Shown piece by piece: positions 51,159-63,743 of a stretch of DNA of 64,000 nucleotides (position 1 is its first letter; each line of letters begins with the position of its first letter). The notes under the pieces were generated by a model, which was not told the DNA's origin, did no database searches, and worked only from the letters and a program-made list of their open reading frames with translations. The stretch spans positions 930,001 through 994,000 of the forward strand of contig VJWM01000019.1 of NCBI GenBank assembly GCA_010909165.1. The letters are read 5' to 3'. The position numbers were made by a program, and so were the translations under genes. This stretch comes from Anthoceros angustus (lineage: Eukaryota > Streptophyta > Anthocerotopsida > Anthocerotales > Anthocerotaceae).

Positions 51159-53644
51159 TTAGCACTTGGGCATGAAGGGAGGTGGGCCTGGGAGAGTTTC
51201 CTCAGGTCCCTTTCCATCCTTTACGATGAACGCCATAGCCATACCCCACGAGGTGTGGATCTCGAGATGGCAATGTAAGAACCAAACACCTAATGCACAC
51301 AGCACACAGATGAGAACAAATTCTAAGGCAGGCTCAGACAATTTATCTCGAATGCAAAGTTTCTTACCTGGATTGTCAGCTTTGAAACGAATGACTGTCC
51401 ATCCACCAGCAGGTACGGCGGCTGTGTTACGAAGAGGTGGATCTTTGAGGTTGAAGTTCTTGGAGTGCACTTTCTCATCAAAGGTTCCGAGTCCAGAGCC
51501 CACAATGAAAAGCTGAAGCCGTGAAGATGGAAGGGTGGCTCTCAAAGAAGAGGGAATTGGTGTTTTGAAACACAAGTTGCACATTGGCTCCAAACTTGAG
51601 AACATTCAGTCTCGTCCCTTCTCACCCAGAAGGCTAGCGGGCTGCACCGGACCAGTGAAGTTGTACTTGATCTTGGGAGTATCTGGAAAATCGGTGGTGA
51701 ACACTTTTTTCTCCCTGAAGTAGTAAGCCTGTAGCAAAGCAATCAAGTTAGAGATGCAGCCACCTGGAGGTAGGAATCAAGTTCGGAATAGAGGACAAGG
51801 AAACCACTCACCTCCAGAAGAGATCTGGTTGGGGCAACAAAAGTGATGTTGTTGATGCTGGTCCTAAGCCTGAAGTCTCCGCCTGGTGTAACTATACCGC
51901 ATCCTTCCCCAGGTTTGCACGCCTGAAGATTGTAGCCGACGGTGAATTCCTGGTGCTCGTCCAGGTTCTTGGGCACCGAGATAGGGAACTGCTTGTTGGC
52001 CAGAGACCTAATCTTGTCATCGAAATCGAGAGCAAACTGACTGTCGTTGAAGGCAGGGAACTTGGGCAACGCAGACCTTTTCTTCTTGCCATCCTTGGGC
52101 TTGGGCTTCACGTACTCCAAAATGGCAGTGGCAGGAGTGGTAGGAAGGGACGAAATTAGTTGGAGCAGGAGACCACACACTGGTGGCGATGTAATACTCC
52201 CTCCCTTCTTCTGCGAGGCCTTCAGCAAAACGTTGGTACTCTGACCGGGGTGATGATGAGAACATCCGTCGTGAATGGCTTGGTGTACTCGGCATCGGCT
52301 TCAACTACAGTGACCACGTGCCCGGCGATGCTGAAATATAGCTCAAAGTTCAAGGCCGCGTTGATAATTCGCAGAAGGTAAGTCTTCCCAGCTTCCACCT
52401 TGAACTTGGTGATCTCTGCATTCGACAAACGTCCAGAGTTTAGAGCAAACCAAAATGCAACACTTGTCCCTGGCAGCCATCACGTGGGCAGTTGAATGTA
52501 ACCTTTGGCTGAACAGTTGTACTGATCTCCAGGCTGGCCGTTAAGCGTGAGGGCATCCGAGATTCTGTATCCAGCTCCCCTTTTGATTGCATCGACTTCC
52601 ACCTCCTCAGTGTCAGGCTTCCACCATTCGCCTGCAGGATTTGACAAGAGACGCAGCCAGTACGGTGAGTTTGAGGGAAGCCACTTGTTGCAACAGCATC
52701 TTCATCTCTCTCTCTTAGGTGTCAACAGGATCAACTCGAACTGCTCACCGAAGATGAGCGTCTCTTCGGCGTAAGGCTTGGGGAAGGGGTACGGGACGCC
52801 CTTCTTTGGGTAGACGATGAAAGCGCCGTGGAGCGTGGCTCTGAGCCAGGTGATGTGAGCGTGGTACCTGCGATTTGTGCGGAAGATAGGGATTCAGCAC
52901 TGCTTCCAGGCGAGTGCAGCTGCAATCCAAGTTCGCTCGTGAAGCCGAGGATTCGAGGTTGCGTGGTTGAGGCAAACTCACCACACGGTTCCCCGCTGAC
53001 TGTGATCCACCGTGAATCGGTAGGTGAAGGAATCGCCGGGCTGGATGGGGCACATTGTCACGTACGCGGGTCCATCCTGCCAGTTTTGCAGCACCATCTT
53101 CAGACCGTGCCTGCAGACCCAGCACGATGTCATTGCCGTGTATTTGCAACCGATTTCGATCCCATTACCAATTCTGAAAGGAGGGATTCCGGGATGCAGG
53201 ATTCAGGTTGTACCAGTGGAGTGTGACATTGTGCTCCACGCGATTAGTGACTTTGATGACCACGGTGTCATCTTCCCGGATGTGGATAGCAGGTCCTGGG
53301 AACTCGTTGTTGATGGTAACGATCGTCTTGGACTCGCAGAGCCGAGTGACTTTGGTGTTCACGATCTGCAAGCGACAGAAGCCAAAGCCGAAACATTACA
53401 GCCCACAACCTGCAATGCCGCATACACCCGGCACCCCATCCAGTAGCCTGGGCCATGGTCCCTGTACGCACCTTCCAATCGTAGTAGTGCGTGATGGGCT
53501 CGCTACCCTTGCGTCCCTTGTCCAGATCGTAAGGCTTTTCGTTCTTGTACGTGATGTTGGCCGCCACCCCGGTGGCCAGGCACACCAGGGCCAGCACGAG
53601 GGCGGCGACCTGGGCCTGAGCCTGCACTGTCTGTTCCTGGCCAT
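51159..53644 (-). CDS. Laccase L3, eight exons (unit 1)
   Basis: Exons: 53644-53472, 53365-53214, 53110-52982, 52867-52749, 52631-52503, 52415-51812, 51728-51368, 51289-51159; splice positions and phases equal L1. Signal-like [20 protein letters not shown] (after allowing one lost G), then [15 protein letters not shown]. Copper sites: HWH (exon 2/3), WYHAH (3/4), HPFHLHG (7), [14 protein letters not shown] (8), axial Met. Ends PPPFMPKC. Compared with L5, eight bases are missing, all in homopolymers (1 in exon 1, 4 in exon 6, 3 in exon 7). L5 is intact at each of those places, so I read the gene as probably functional and the breaks as sequence error. TATAAAT promoter 134 bp upstream. Confidence 0.92.
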
Positions 53645-53777
53645 TGCGATGGGCGCAACCCGGCAACAATAGATCGATGCCCAGGCCGCCCCGAGGTTTC
53701 ACACAGAGTCGAGACTCGGAAGCAGGCGATCGATCGCCTGATCCGAGTACTTTGCTACCACCGCCGTAGCCTGTCAG

Positions 53778-53784
53778 ATTTATA
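53778..53784 (-). promoter_or_regulatory. TATA box of laccase L3
   Basis: On the minus strand, CCCGGGATGTATAAATC. The same 17-bp context stands before L4 (CCCGGGATGTATAAATC at 56296-56312), about 140 bp from each start codon. Confidence 0.7.
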
Positions 53785-56303
53785 CATCCCGGGCCCCCGC
53801 AGAGGTCAAGGCGGGCAGCACGCGGAAGTCAACAATTCTGCTGCAAAGTGGGCACAGCCGACTGCAGGCGATGAACTGCGTGTCGGATTACGAGGCCCTC
53901 CGAATTGTCCTGGGCAGTCAACGAGATCGATTGCGCATTTGTCTTCGGTGGGCCTCCTGGAGTCCTGCCTGCTCCCAAAGATCTCTCACCTCGCTGCTGG
54001 AGTCGCCGCACAGGAATGTCTATTGGAGGCAAGCCGCAACATGGGCTCAGCGTGCAAGCCGGCCTGTCAGAATGCGGATTGACCCCGTCTTAAAAGCTTC
54101 CTCCAATGGCAAATATCTCCCGAGTGCCCGATCTTTTCCTAGAGTCTTCGCAGACCCCTCCAGGATTCAGGCCCAGAAATCTTCCATATCTATCTAGACT
54201 ACCTTTTTAGTCTATCTATCTGGCCTACACTCTGTCACTGGAACAATACAATGCGCAGCGGGGAGGTCGTCCCTAATCCTAATAAAATTCTTCTTCTTCT
54301 TCTAAACCACATTGGCAATTTGGCAGAATGCAAACTTGTACAAAAGCCCATTGGCAATTTGACAGAATGCTAACTTGTACAAAAGCCCAAGTAGCTAAGC
54401 TCCAGTAGGAGTATGATTGAGAAAGGATGCATTCCCAACCCATGAATATGTGATCCAGCACATATGATAGTTGTGCTGTGTGTTCTCAGTTGCTAGTATT
54501 TTCGTATGCAATCCTTACTTGCGTGGCAGGCGAGTGCGTCGCCTGTTCCCATTTTCCTGTGGATTCGCCCAGTTTATGGGTCGAAGCCCGAAGCCCACAG
54601 GCGGAAAAAGACGAGCAAGTGAGACGTGGTCGTCCTCCCTGAATCCTCCCCACCTTCAAAGGTGTGCAGGAATTCTGAAGCGCCAACAGGGCTGTGCTGT
54701 CCATGGCCGTCTGTGGCAGCGTTGAGGCGAGCTTGCCAATATGGAACAGCTTACCAACAGTGTAAATCCAGCATATGTATCTGGGCGATGTTTCTCGACA
54801 CAGAATGCCCCCAAGGTTTCACATGCGTTGTGGGCCGATGGTGGAAGGGCAACTTGGGCAAGGGATCAAAAACGACCCACAACCCCATGAGCATTCTACA
54901 TACCTGTGTCGTTTGCGGATTTGGAAGGAACGCTATTTATAGAAGGCATGAGCCTCATCAGCTCGGCTGGATGTACTGTATGAGGCATGTGCAACCTTGG
55001 ACAGCTCTGAGAAACCCATGTCCTACACGAAGTACATATTCCTATTGGCTCGATTCTTTTCGTATTTCAGATTATCAAGGGTGAATTGCTATGACGTGTA
55101 GAGATATCTGGTAGAGATAATTCTTTTCGCGCAGATCAGGAAGTGGTTTCTTCACATGCAGATTCTCTCTGACTTTCTAAAGCTACAGCTGCATAGTGGA
55201 ATGCACCGTGCGCAGCTGGGCATTATGCACCTAGTGACGTACGCCACCACAGCCTCCTTCCTGACGGGTCTTGAAATTCGTGAATCCTAAGCAGTTAACT
55301 TTAACATCGTGAACAAGATGGCTTTTATTATAAGAACAGGTTGCAAAAAGGCTGTCAATAACATCACACCACTGTTTCTGCTACAGATCTTGCACACCTT
55401 GGAAGTTGGAAAGTCGGAACTTGGAAGGATTCGGAGGAGAGAGGACCACAACTGCCACTTGCCCGCCTTTCTTAGCCTTCGGGCTTCGAGCCATTAAATG
55501 CAGAACAAAATCCAAAGTGAAACATGGGCGACGCAGTCAATCGCCTGCCACAAGATTACCATCACGATGTATTCAGCACACACAAGCACAAGTTTTATCA
55601 CAAGTACTGGATCTGATGGATCACCTGGTAGTGCATCCTTACCTACGATTCTCGTGGAGCCTTCCTTGCAGCTCCATCGTCTTCCGTGTACAACTTTGTT
55701 CTTTGCCGTATGCAGATGTTCTTTGATGGGGTCGGTCTTGAAAAGTCAGAGCACAAGGGCATGCGCATATGTAGGATGGTTCAGGACGGGAGCCCTGCGT
55801 CGGTGCGCCGCAGCCATAGCCCAATACTGGATACTGTTAAAAAAGTATCTGAAGACAGAGAAAAAAAGCGGTCGTGGATATGTACCGGTGCGAGATATTT
55901 GCCATTGGAGGGAAGCCTGTGCCTTGTGCGACATGGTTAACCCGAATCCGCATCTGACCAGGCCGGGGCCCGGGTTGCACGCTGAGCCCATGTTGGGACT
56001 TTCCCCGGATAGCCAAAGTGGTGTGGCAGCTCCGGCTTCCCAGCACCGAGATCTTTAAGAACAGGCTGGAGGTCTTGCGGTGAACAGGCCCCACCAAATG
56101 CAAATGCGCAATTTGCAAACGCAAACGCGCATTGGACTCTGGACTTGGATAACTAAGAATGTCCATACTGTCCGGGCCCCGGTTCATCAGCGCCTGCAGT
56201 CGCCATTGTCACGTTGCAGCACAATTATTGATCCCGCGTGTTGCCGACCTTGACCTCTGGGCATTGCAGTCCTATTATCTCTATTATCGGCAGGCCCGGG
56301 ATG

Positions 56304-56310
56304 TATAAAT
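56304..56310 (+). promoter_or_regulatory. TATA box of laccase L4
   Basis: TATAAAT, 139 bp before the L4 ATG, in the context shared with L3. Confidence 0.7.
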
Positions 56311-56448
56311 CGGAGGAGCTCCTTTTGCAGTCAGCAGCATCTCGGCTCGGCGACCTGACTTGGAGGTCAGCACTGTTAAGGACGCGATCTGGGCGGGCTC
56401 GGCTTGGATCCATCGCTGCCAGATTGCGGGCCGCATTTGCGAACCGCA

Positions 56449-57328
56449 ATGGCCAGGGAACAGACAGTGCAGGCTCAGGCCCAGGTCGCCGCTCTTGTGC
56501 TGGCCCTGTTGTGCCTCGCCACCGGGGTGGCAGCCAACATCACGTACAAGTCTGAGGAGCCTTACGATCTGGACAAGGGCCGGAAGGGCAATGAGCCCAT
56601 CACGCATTACTACGACTGGAAGGTGCGGGAGATCGACCCTGGCCCAGAATGGCTGCCATCTTCCATCTTGCTTGCTTATTATTTCGATAGCTAATGTGTG
56701 CAATTTGTGGGTTTACAACGGTGCAGATAGTGCACACAGAGGTCACTCGTCTCTGCTCGACGAAGACCATCGTCTCCATCAATGGCGAGTTTCCGGGACC
56801 TGCTATCCATATACGGGAAGATGACAGCGTGGTGATCAAAGTCACCAACCATGTGGAGCACAATGTTACACTTCACTGGTACTGCTTCCTCAGTCCTCCA
56901 TTCCGGGATTTGTCTCTGGATTTCTGTTGAGATACCAGAACAACAGAGTGTGTGGTTGTAAAGACACACAATTGGATGACGTAGTGTTGTGAAATTTACA
57001 GGCACGGGCTAAGGATGGTGCTTCAGAACTGGCAGGACGGGCCCGCGTACGTGACAATGTGCCCCATCCAGCCGGGCGACTCTTTCACCTACCGATTCAC
57101 GGTGGATCACGGACAGAGGGGAACGGTGTGGTAAGTTCGCCTCAACCACGCAAACAAGATGCTGGGTTGTGTTCGCCTATGAGCAGTGCTCAATGTGCGC
57201 AACTCCCAGGTACCACGCCCACATCACCTGGCTCAGGGCTACTCTTTACGGTGCTTTCATCGTTTATCCCAAGAAGGGCGTCTCGTACCCGTTCCCCAAG
57301 CCGCACGCCGAAGAAACGATCCTCTTTG
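56449..57328 (+). pseudogene. Laccase L4, exons 1-4 only, truncated by the duplication junction
   Basis: Exons 56449-56622, 56727-56878, 57002-57130 and 57210-57328 have the same lengths (174, 152, 129, 119) and phases as L5 and no frameshift. Encoded: signal-like [82 protein letters not shown] and [12 protein letters not shown]. After the exon 4 donor (G/GTGAGC) the sequence becomes the start of unit 2, so exons 5-8, with the second trinuclear half and the type 1 copper site, are absent. A transcript could not give an active laccase. The complete form may be L6, beyond the window. Confidence 0.88.
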
Positions 57329-57719
57329 GTGAGCTTCTTGAAGTTGGTGGCGATGACTTCAGCGCTAAACAATCATGTCATCATGTTTATGTCAAATGCT
57401 TACCTAGGATTGTAGCGCTAAACAATCAGGTCATCATGCGCTAAACAATCAGGTCATCATGTTTATGTCAAATGCTTACCTAGGATTGTAGCGCTAAACA
57501 ATTAGGTCATCATGTTTATGACAAATACTTACCCAGTAATTGACATCATTCCTTCTCAATCTCTCTCGATTCCTTCTCAGTCTCTCCCGATGTGTTTGCG
57601 GCTCCAGCAACAAATCCTATAGTAGCTGTCTCTCTTTAGCTAATGGCTCTCCCAAGGCCGAGCAATTTAGTGACCTAGCGAGTTCTCTCTTCAACATCTT
57701 CAATGGGTAGTCCCGGACT

Positions 57720-58390
57720 AATATGATTGAGGCAAGCTTGAAGAAGCACAGAGTACAAGCATGCAATTGGCGTTTAGAGTCAGGTGTCTCGATGAGATAG
57801 GATATTGGCAGAGTCGGGGAGGAGAGGGAGAGAAGGGGGTCCAGTTGGGAGTGGGGGATGGGACCATTTTGCAAGAGGAAGGCCATAGTCACGAGGTGTG
57901 CATATGCAGATGGCACCCATGTACTGCAAAGTTAACAAACAATGGTTAGTAGGAGAAGATGCATACCAAATGTGAATGAGGTGGAAGGGAGGTGCAGGTG
58001 AAGGTTTCATTTGATGATATGCGTGTTCAATAATTTGTACCAGGGTTATCTACTTTTCATCAGTTCGTCTAGCAGCCTCAGTTCATCCAACAACAAGGAT
58101 TTGCCTGCCACGGAGATATAACCATAGAGGTAAACCTCTTGGGGTCATGGTCGAATTAAGGGAGGCAAATACAGATCCCCAGTGTAGAAGGTAACACCAT
58201 GGAAACAGGAAAGATGGCTATCAAAGAATAATTTCGGTAAAGTTGTCGTCATGCCTTTGGCAAAACGGATGGGTGCATTTCCAGAAAGAGGATGCAGGAT
58301 GTCTCTGCTGTGCACAAAAATCTGAACTTCAGTACAACCGAGGTGGTTGCAAGGTATAGGTTGTAAGCACCATCCCACTATATTCCAGTT
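57720..58390 (-). pseudogene. Relic laccase exons 7 and 8 (unit 2)
   Basis: Copy of 50400-51080. The exon 8 relic is shorter here (ACTGCAAAGTT at 57923 where unit 1 has a longer stretch), and the exon 7 relic (FFDSHLSCFHGVTFYTGD) is unchanged at about 58145-58270. Confidence 0.7.
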
Positions 58391-58460
58391 AACACTGGGG
58401 CATGAGGGAGGTGAACCTAGAGGTTTAGCACTGGGGCAAGAGGGAGGTGAACCTAGAGGT

Positions 58461-60945
58461 TTAGCACTTGGGCATGAAGGGAGGTGGGCCTGGGAGAGTT
58501 TCCTCAGGTCCCTTTCCATCCTTTACGATGAACGCCATAGCCATACCCACGAGGTGTGGATCTCGAGATGGCAATGTAAGAACCAAACACCTAATGCACA
58601 CAGCACACAGATGAGAACAAATTCTAAGGCAGGCTCAGACAATTTATCTCGAATGCAAAGTTTCTTACCTGGATTGTCAGCTTTGAAACGAATGACTGTC
58701 CATCCACCAGCAGGTACGGCGGCTGTGTTACGAAGAGGTGGATCTTTGAGGTTGAAGTTCTTGGAGTGCACTTTCTCATCAAAGGTTCCGAGTCCAGAGC
58801 CCACAATGAAAAAGCTGAAGCCGTGAAGATGGAAGGGGTGGCTCTCAAAGAAGAGGGAATTGGTGTTTTGAAACACAAGTTGCACATTGGCTCCAAACTT
58901 GAGAACATTCAGTCTCGTCCCCTTCTCACCCAGAAGGCTAGCGGGCTGCACCGGACCAGTGAAGTTGTACTTGATCTTGGGAGTATCTGGAAAATCGGTG
59001 GTGAACACTTTTTTCTCCCTGAAGTAGTAAGCCTGTAGCAAAGCAATCAAGTTAGAGATGCAGCCACCTGAGGTAGGAATCAAGTTCGGAATAGAGGACA
59101 AGGAAACCACTCACCTCCAGAAGAGATCTGGTTGGGGCAACAAAAGTGATGTTGTTGATGCTGGTCCTAAGCCTGAAGTCTCCGCCTGGTGTAACTATAC
59201 CGCATCCTTCCCCAGGTTTGCACGCCTGAAGATTGTAGCCGACGGTGAATTCCTGGTGCTCGTCCAGGTTCTTGGGCACCGAGATAGGGAACTGCTTGTT
59301 GGCCAGAGACCTAATCTTGTCATCGAAATCGAGAGCAAACTGACTGTCGTTGAAGGCAGGGAACTTGGGCAACGCAGACCTTTTCTTCTTGCCATCCTTG
59401 GGCTTGGGCTTCACGTACTCCAAAATGGCAGTGGCAGGAGTGGTAGGGAAGGGGACGAAATTAGTTGGAGCAGGAGACCACACACTGGTGGCGATGTAAT
59501 ACTCCCCTCCCTTCTTCTGCGAGGCCTTCAGCAAAACGTTGGTACTCTGACCGGGGGTGATGATGAGAACATCCGTCGTGAATGGCTTGGTGTACTCGGC
59601 ATCGGCTTCAACTACAGTGACCACGTGCCCGGCGATGCTGAAATATAGCTCAAAGTTCAAGGCCGCGTTGATAATTCGCAGAAGGTAAGTCTTCCCAGCT
59701 TCCACCTTGAACTTGGTGATCTCTGCATTCGACAAACGTCCAGAGTTTAGAGCAAACCAAAATGCAACACTTGTCCCTGGCAGCCATCACGTGGGCAGTT
59801 GAATGTAACCTTTGGCTGAACAGTTGTACTGATCTCCAGGCTGGCCGTTAAGCGTGAGGGCATCCGAGATTCTGTATCCAGCTCCCTTTGATTGCATCGA
59901 CTTCCACCTCCTCAGTGTCAGGCTTCCACCATTCGCCTGCAGGATTTGACAAGAGACGCAGCCAGTACGGTGAGTTTGAGGGAAGCCACTTGTTGCAACA
60001 GCATCTTCATCTCTCTCTTAGGTGTCAACAGGATCAACTCGAACTGCTCACCGAAGATGAGCGTCTCTTCGGCGTAAGGCTTGGGAAGGGGTACGGGACG
60101 CCCTTCTTTGGGTAGACGATGAAAGCGCCGTGGAGCGTGGCTCTGAGCCAGGTGATGTGAGCGTGGTACCTGCGATTTGTGCGGAAGATAGGATTCAGCA
60201 CTGCTTCCAGGCGAGTGCAGCTGCAATCCAAGTTCGCTCGTGAAGCCGAGGATTCGAGGTTGCGTGGTTGAGGCAAACTCACCACACGGTTCCCCGCTGA
60301 CTGTGATCCACCGTGAATCGGTAGGTGAAGGAATCGCCGGGCTGGATGGGGCACATTGTCACGTACGCGGGTCCATCCTGCCAGTTTTGCAGCACCATCT
60401 TCAGACCGTGCCTGCAGACCCAGCACGATGTCATTGCCGTGTATTTGCAACCGATTTCGATCCCATTACCAATTCTGAAAGGAGGGATTCCGGGATGCAG
60501 GATTCAGGTTGTACCAGTGGAGTGTGACATTGTGCTCCACGCGATTAGTGACTTTGATGACCACGGTGTCATCTTCCCGGATGTGGATAGCAGGTCCTGG
60601 GAACTCGTTGTTGATGGTAACGATCGTCTTGGACTCGCAGAGCCGAGTGACTTTGGTGTTCACGATCTGCAAGCGACAGAAGCCAAAGCCGAAACATTAC
60701 AGCCCACAACCTGCAATGCCGCATACACCCGGCACCCCATCCAGTAGCCTGGCCATGGTCCCTGTACGCACCTTCCAATCGTAGTAGTGCGTGATGGGCT
60801 CGCTACCCTTGCGTCCCTTGTCCAGATCGTAAGGCTTTTCGTTCTTGTACGTGATGTTGGCCGCCACCCCGGTGGCCAGGCACACCAGGGCCAGCACGAG
60901 GGCGGCGACCTGGGCCTGAGCCTGCACTGTCTGTTCCCTGGCCAT
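58461..60945 (-). CDS. Laccase L5, eight exons (unit 2)
   Basis: Exons: 60945-60772, 60666-60515, 60411-60283, 60169-60052, 59936-59810, 59722-59115, 59032-58669, 58590-58461. Four bases are missing in homopolymers (1 in exon 4, 2 in exon 5, 1 in exon 8), each present in L3; restoring them gives 1806 nt and 601 residues. Signal-like [20 protein letters not shown], mature start [15 protein letters not shown]. Domain order: cupredoxin 1 (exons 1-4, HWH and HAH), cupredoxin 2 (exons 5-6, GEWW to SILLEV-like end), cupredoxin 3 (exons 7-8, [19 protein letters not shown]). The exon 6 and exon 7 frames are open throughout, which confirms the L3 reading. Same protein as L3 within what I can see. Confidence 0.93.
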
Positions 60946-61078
60946 TGCGATGGGCGCAACCCGGCAACAATAGATCGATGCCCAGGCCGCCCCGAGGTTT
61001 CACACAGAGTCGAGACTCGGAAGCAGGCGATCGATCGCCTGATCCGAGTACTTTGCTACCACCGCCGTAGCCTGTCAG

Positions 61079-61085
61079 ATTTATA
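61079..61085 (-). promoter_or_regulatory. TATA box of laccase L5
   Basis: ATTTATA on the plus strand, the unit 2 copy of 53778-53784. Confidence 0.7.
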
Positions 61086-63600
61086 CATCCCGGGCTCCCG
61101 CAGAGGTCAAGGCGGGCAGCACGCGGAAGTCAACAATTCTGCTGCAAAGTGGGCACAGCCGACTGCAGGCGATGAACTGCGTGTCGGATTACGAGGCCCT
61201 CCGAATTGTCCTGGGCAGTCAACGAGATCGATTGCGCATTTGTCTTCGGTGGGCCTCCTGGAGTCCTGCCTGCTCCCAAAGATCTCTCACCTCGCTGCTG
61301 GGAGTCGCCGCACAGGAATGTCTATTGGAGGCAAGCCGCAACATGGGCTCAGCGTGCAAGCCGGCCTGTCAGAATGCGGATTGACCCCGTCTTAAAAGCT
61401 TCCCTCCAATGGCAAATATCTCCCGAGTGCCCGATCTTTTCCTAGAGTCTTCGCAGACCCCTCCAGGATTCAGGCCCAGAAATCTTCCATATCTATCTAG
61501 ACTACCTTTTTAGTCTATCTATCTGGCCTACACTCTGTCACTGGAACAATACAATGCGCAGCTGGGAGGTCGTCCCTAATCCTAATAAAATTCTTCTTCT
61601 TCTTCTAAACCACATTGGCAATTTGGCAGAATGCAAACTTGTACAAAAGCCCATTGGCAATTTGACAGAATGCTAACTTGTACAAAAGCCCAAGTAGCTA
61701 AGCTCCAGTAGGAGTATGATTGAGAAAGGATGCATTCCCAACCCATGAATATGTGATCCAGCACATATGATAGTTGTGCTGTGTGTTCTCAGTTGCTAGT
61801 ATTTTCGTATGCAATCCTTACTTGCGTGGCAGGCGAGTGCGTCGCCTGTTCCCATTTTCCTGTGGATTCGCCCAGTTTATGGGTCGAAGCCCGAAGCCCA
61901 CAGGCGGAAAAAGACGAGCAAGTGAGACGTGGTCGTCCCTCCCCCGAATCCTCCCCACCTTCAAAGGTGTGCAGGAATTCTGAAGCGCCAACAGGGCTGT
62001 GCTGTCCATGGCCGTCTGTGGCAGCGTTGAGGCGAGCTTGCCAATATGGAACAGCTTACCAACAGTGTAAATCCAGCATATGTATCTGGGCGATGTTTCT
62101 CGACACAGAATGCCCCCAAGGTTTCACATGCGTTGTGGGCCGATGGTGGAAGGGCAACTTGGGCAAGGGACTGCAAAAACGACCCACAACCCCATGAGCA
62201 TTCTACATACCTGTGTCGTTTGCGGGATTTGGAAGGAACGCTATTTATAGAAGGCATGAGCCTCATCAGCTCGGCTGGATGTACTGTATGAGGCATGTGC
62301 AACCTTGGACAGCTCTGAGAAACCCATGTCCTACACGAAGTACATATTCCTATTGGCTCGATTCTTTTTCGTATTTCAGATTATCAAGGGTGAATTGCTA
62401 TGACGTGTAGAGATATCTGGTAGAGATAATTCTTTTCGCGCAGATCAGGAAGTGGTTTCTTCACATGCAGATTCTCTCTGACTTTCTAAAGCTACAGCTG
62501 CATAGTGGAATGCACCGTGCGCAGCTGGGCATTATGCACCTAGTGACGTACGCCACCACAGCCTCCTTCCTGACGGGTCTTGAAATTCGTGAATCCTAAG
62601 CAGTTAACTTTAACATCGTGAACAAGATGGCTTTTATTATAAGAACAGGTTGCAAAAAGGCTGTCAATAACATCACACCACTGTTTCTGCTACAGATCTT
62701 GCACACCTTGGAAGTTGGAAAGTCGGAACTTGGAAGGATTCGGAGGAGAGAGGACCACAACTGCCACTTGCCCGCCTTTCTTAGCCTTCGGGCTTCGAGC
62801 CATTAAATGCAGAACAAAATCCAAAGTGAAACATGGGCGACGCAGTCAATCGCCTGCCACAAGATTACCATCACGATGTATTCAGCACACACAAGCACAA
62901 GTTTTATCACAAGTACTGGATCTGATGGATCACCTGGTAGTGCATCCTTACCTACGATTCTCGTGGAGCCTTCCTTGCAGCTCCATCGTCTTCCGTGTAC
63001 AACTTTGTTCTTTGCCGTATGCAGATGTTCTTTGATGGGGTCGGTCTTGAAAAGTCAGAGCACAAGGGCATGCGCATATGTAGGATGGTTCAGGACGGGA
63101 GCCCTGCGTCAGTGCGCCGCAGCCATAGCCAATACTGGATACTGTTAAAAAGTATCTGAAGACAGAGAAAAAGCGGTCGTGGATATGTACCGGTGCGAGA
63201 TATTTGCCATTGGAGGAAGCCTGTGCCTTGTGCGACATGGTTAACCTGAATCCGCATCTGACCAGGCCGGGGCCCAGGCACTGAGCCCATGTTGGGACTT
63301 TCCCCGGATAGCCAAAGTGGTGTGGCAGCTCCGGCTTCCCAGCACCGAGATCTTTAAGAACAGGCTGGAGGTCTTGCGGTGAACAGGCCCACCAAATGCA
63401 AATGCGCAATTTGCAAACGCAAACGCGCATTGGACTCTGGACTTGGATAACTAAGAATGTCCATACTGTCCGGGCCCCAGTTCATCAGCGCCTGCAGTCG
63501 CCATTGTCACGTTGCAGCACAATTATTGATCCCGCGTGTTGCCGACCTTGACCTCTGGGCATTGCAGTCCTATTATCTCTATTATCGGCAGGCCGGGATG

Positions 63601-63607
63601 TATAAAT
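63601..63607 (+). promoter_or_regulatory. TATA box of laccase L6
   Basis: TATAAAT, copy of 56304-56310; 143 bp before the L6 ATG. Confidence 0.7.
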
Positions 63608-63743
63608 CGGAGGAGCTCCTTGCAGTCAGCAGCATCTCGGCTCGGCGACCTGACTTGGAGGTCAGCACTGTTAAGGACGCGATCTGGGCGGGCTCGGCTT
63701 GGATCCATCGCTGCCAGATTGCGGGCCGCATTTGCGAACCGCA

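Larger units (their letters stand above)
53645..56448. repeat. Head-to-head intergenic region with inverted-repeat arms
   Basis: The flanks of L3 and L4 are diverged inverted copies. TCGAAGCCCGAAGCC with AAGGTGTGCA at 54575-54668 matches the reverse complement of 55390-55495; ATTTGCCATTGGAGG, CCGCATCTGACC and GCTGAGCCCATGTTG at 55900-56000 match the reverse complement of 54030-54120; AAATGCGCAAT is at 56100 and, inverted, at 53930. The symmetry centre is near 55,045, midway between the two start codons. Short open frames here (for example 54626-55084) are not conserved as protein and I do not call them. Same region in unit 2: 60946-63743. Confidence 0.8.
50012..57327. repeat. 7.3-kb tandem duplication, unit 1
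   Basis: Starts GGTGAGCTTCTTGAAGTTGG and matches 57328 onwards, offset about 7,300 bp, to the end of the window. Differences are nearly all homopolymer lengths and a few short indels, so the duplication is very young or not fully real. Contents: a mini-tandem array, laccase relic exons, laccase L3 (minus), an inverted intergenic region, laccase L4 (plus, exons 1-4). Confidence 0.93.

Noticed and set aside
54471-55726. Open frames in the L3-L4 intergenic region
   Set aside because: They are not conserved as protein between the two inverted arms and the region behaves as promoter sequence.
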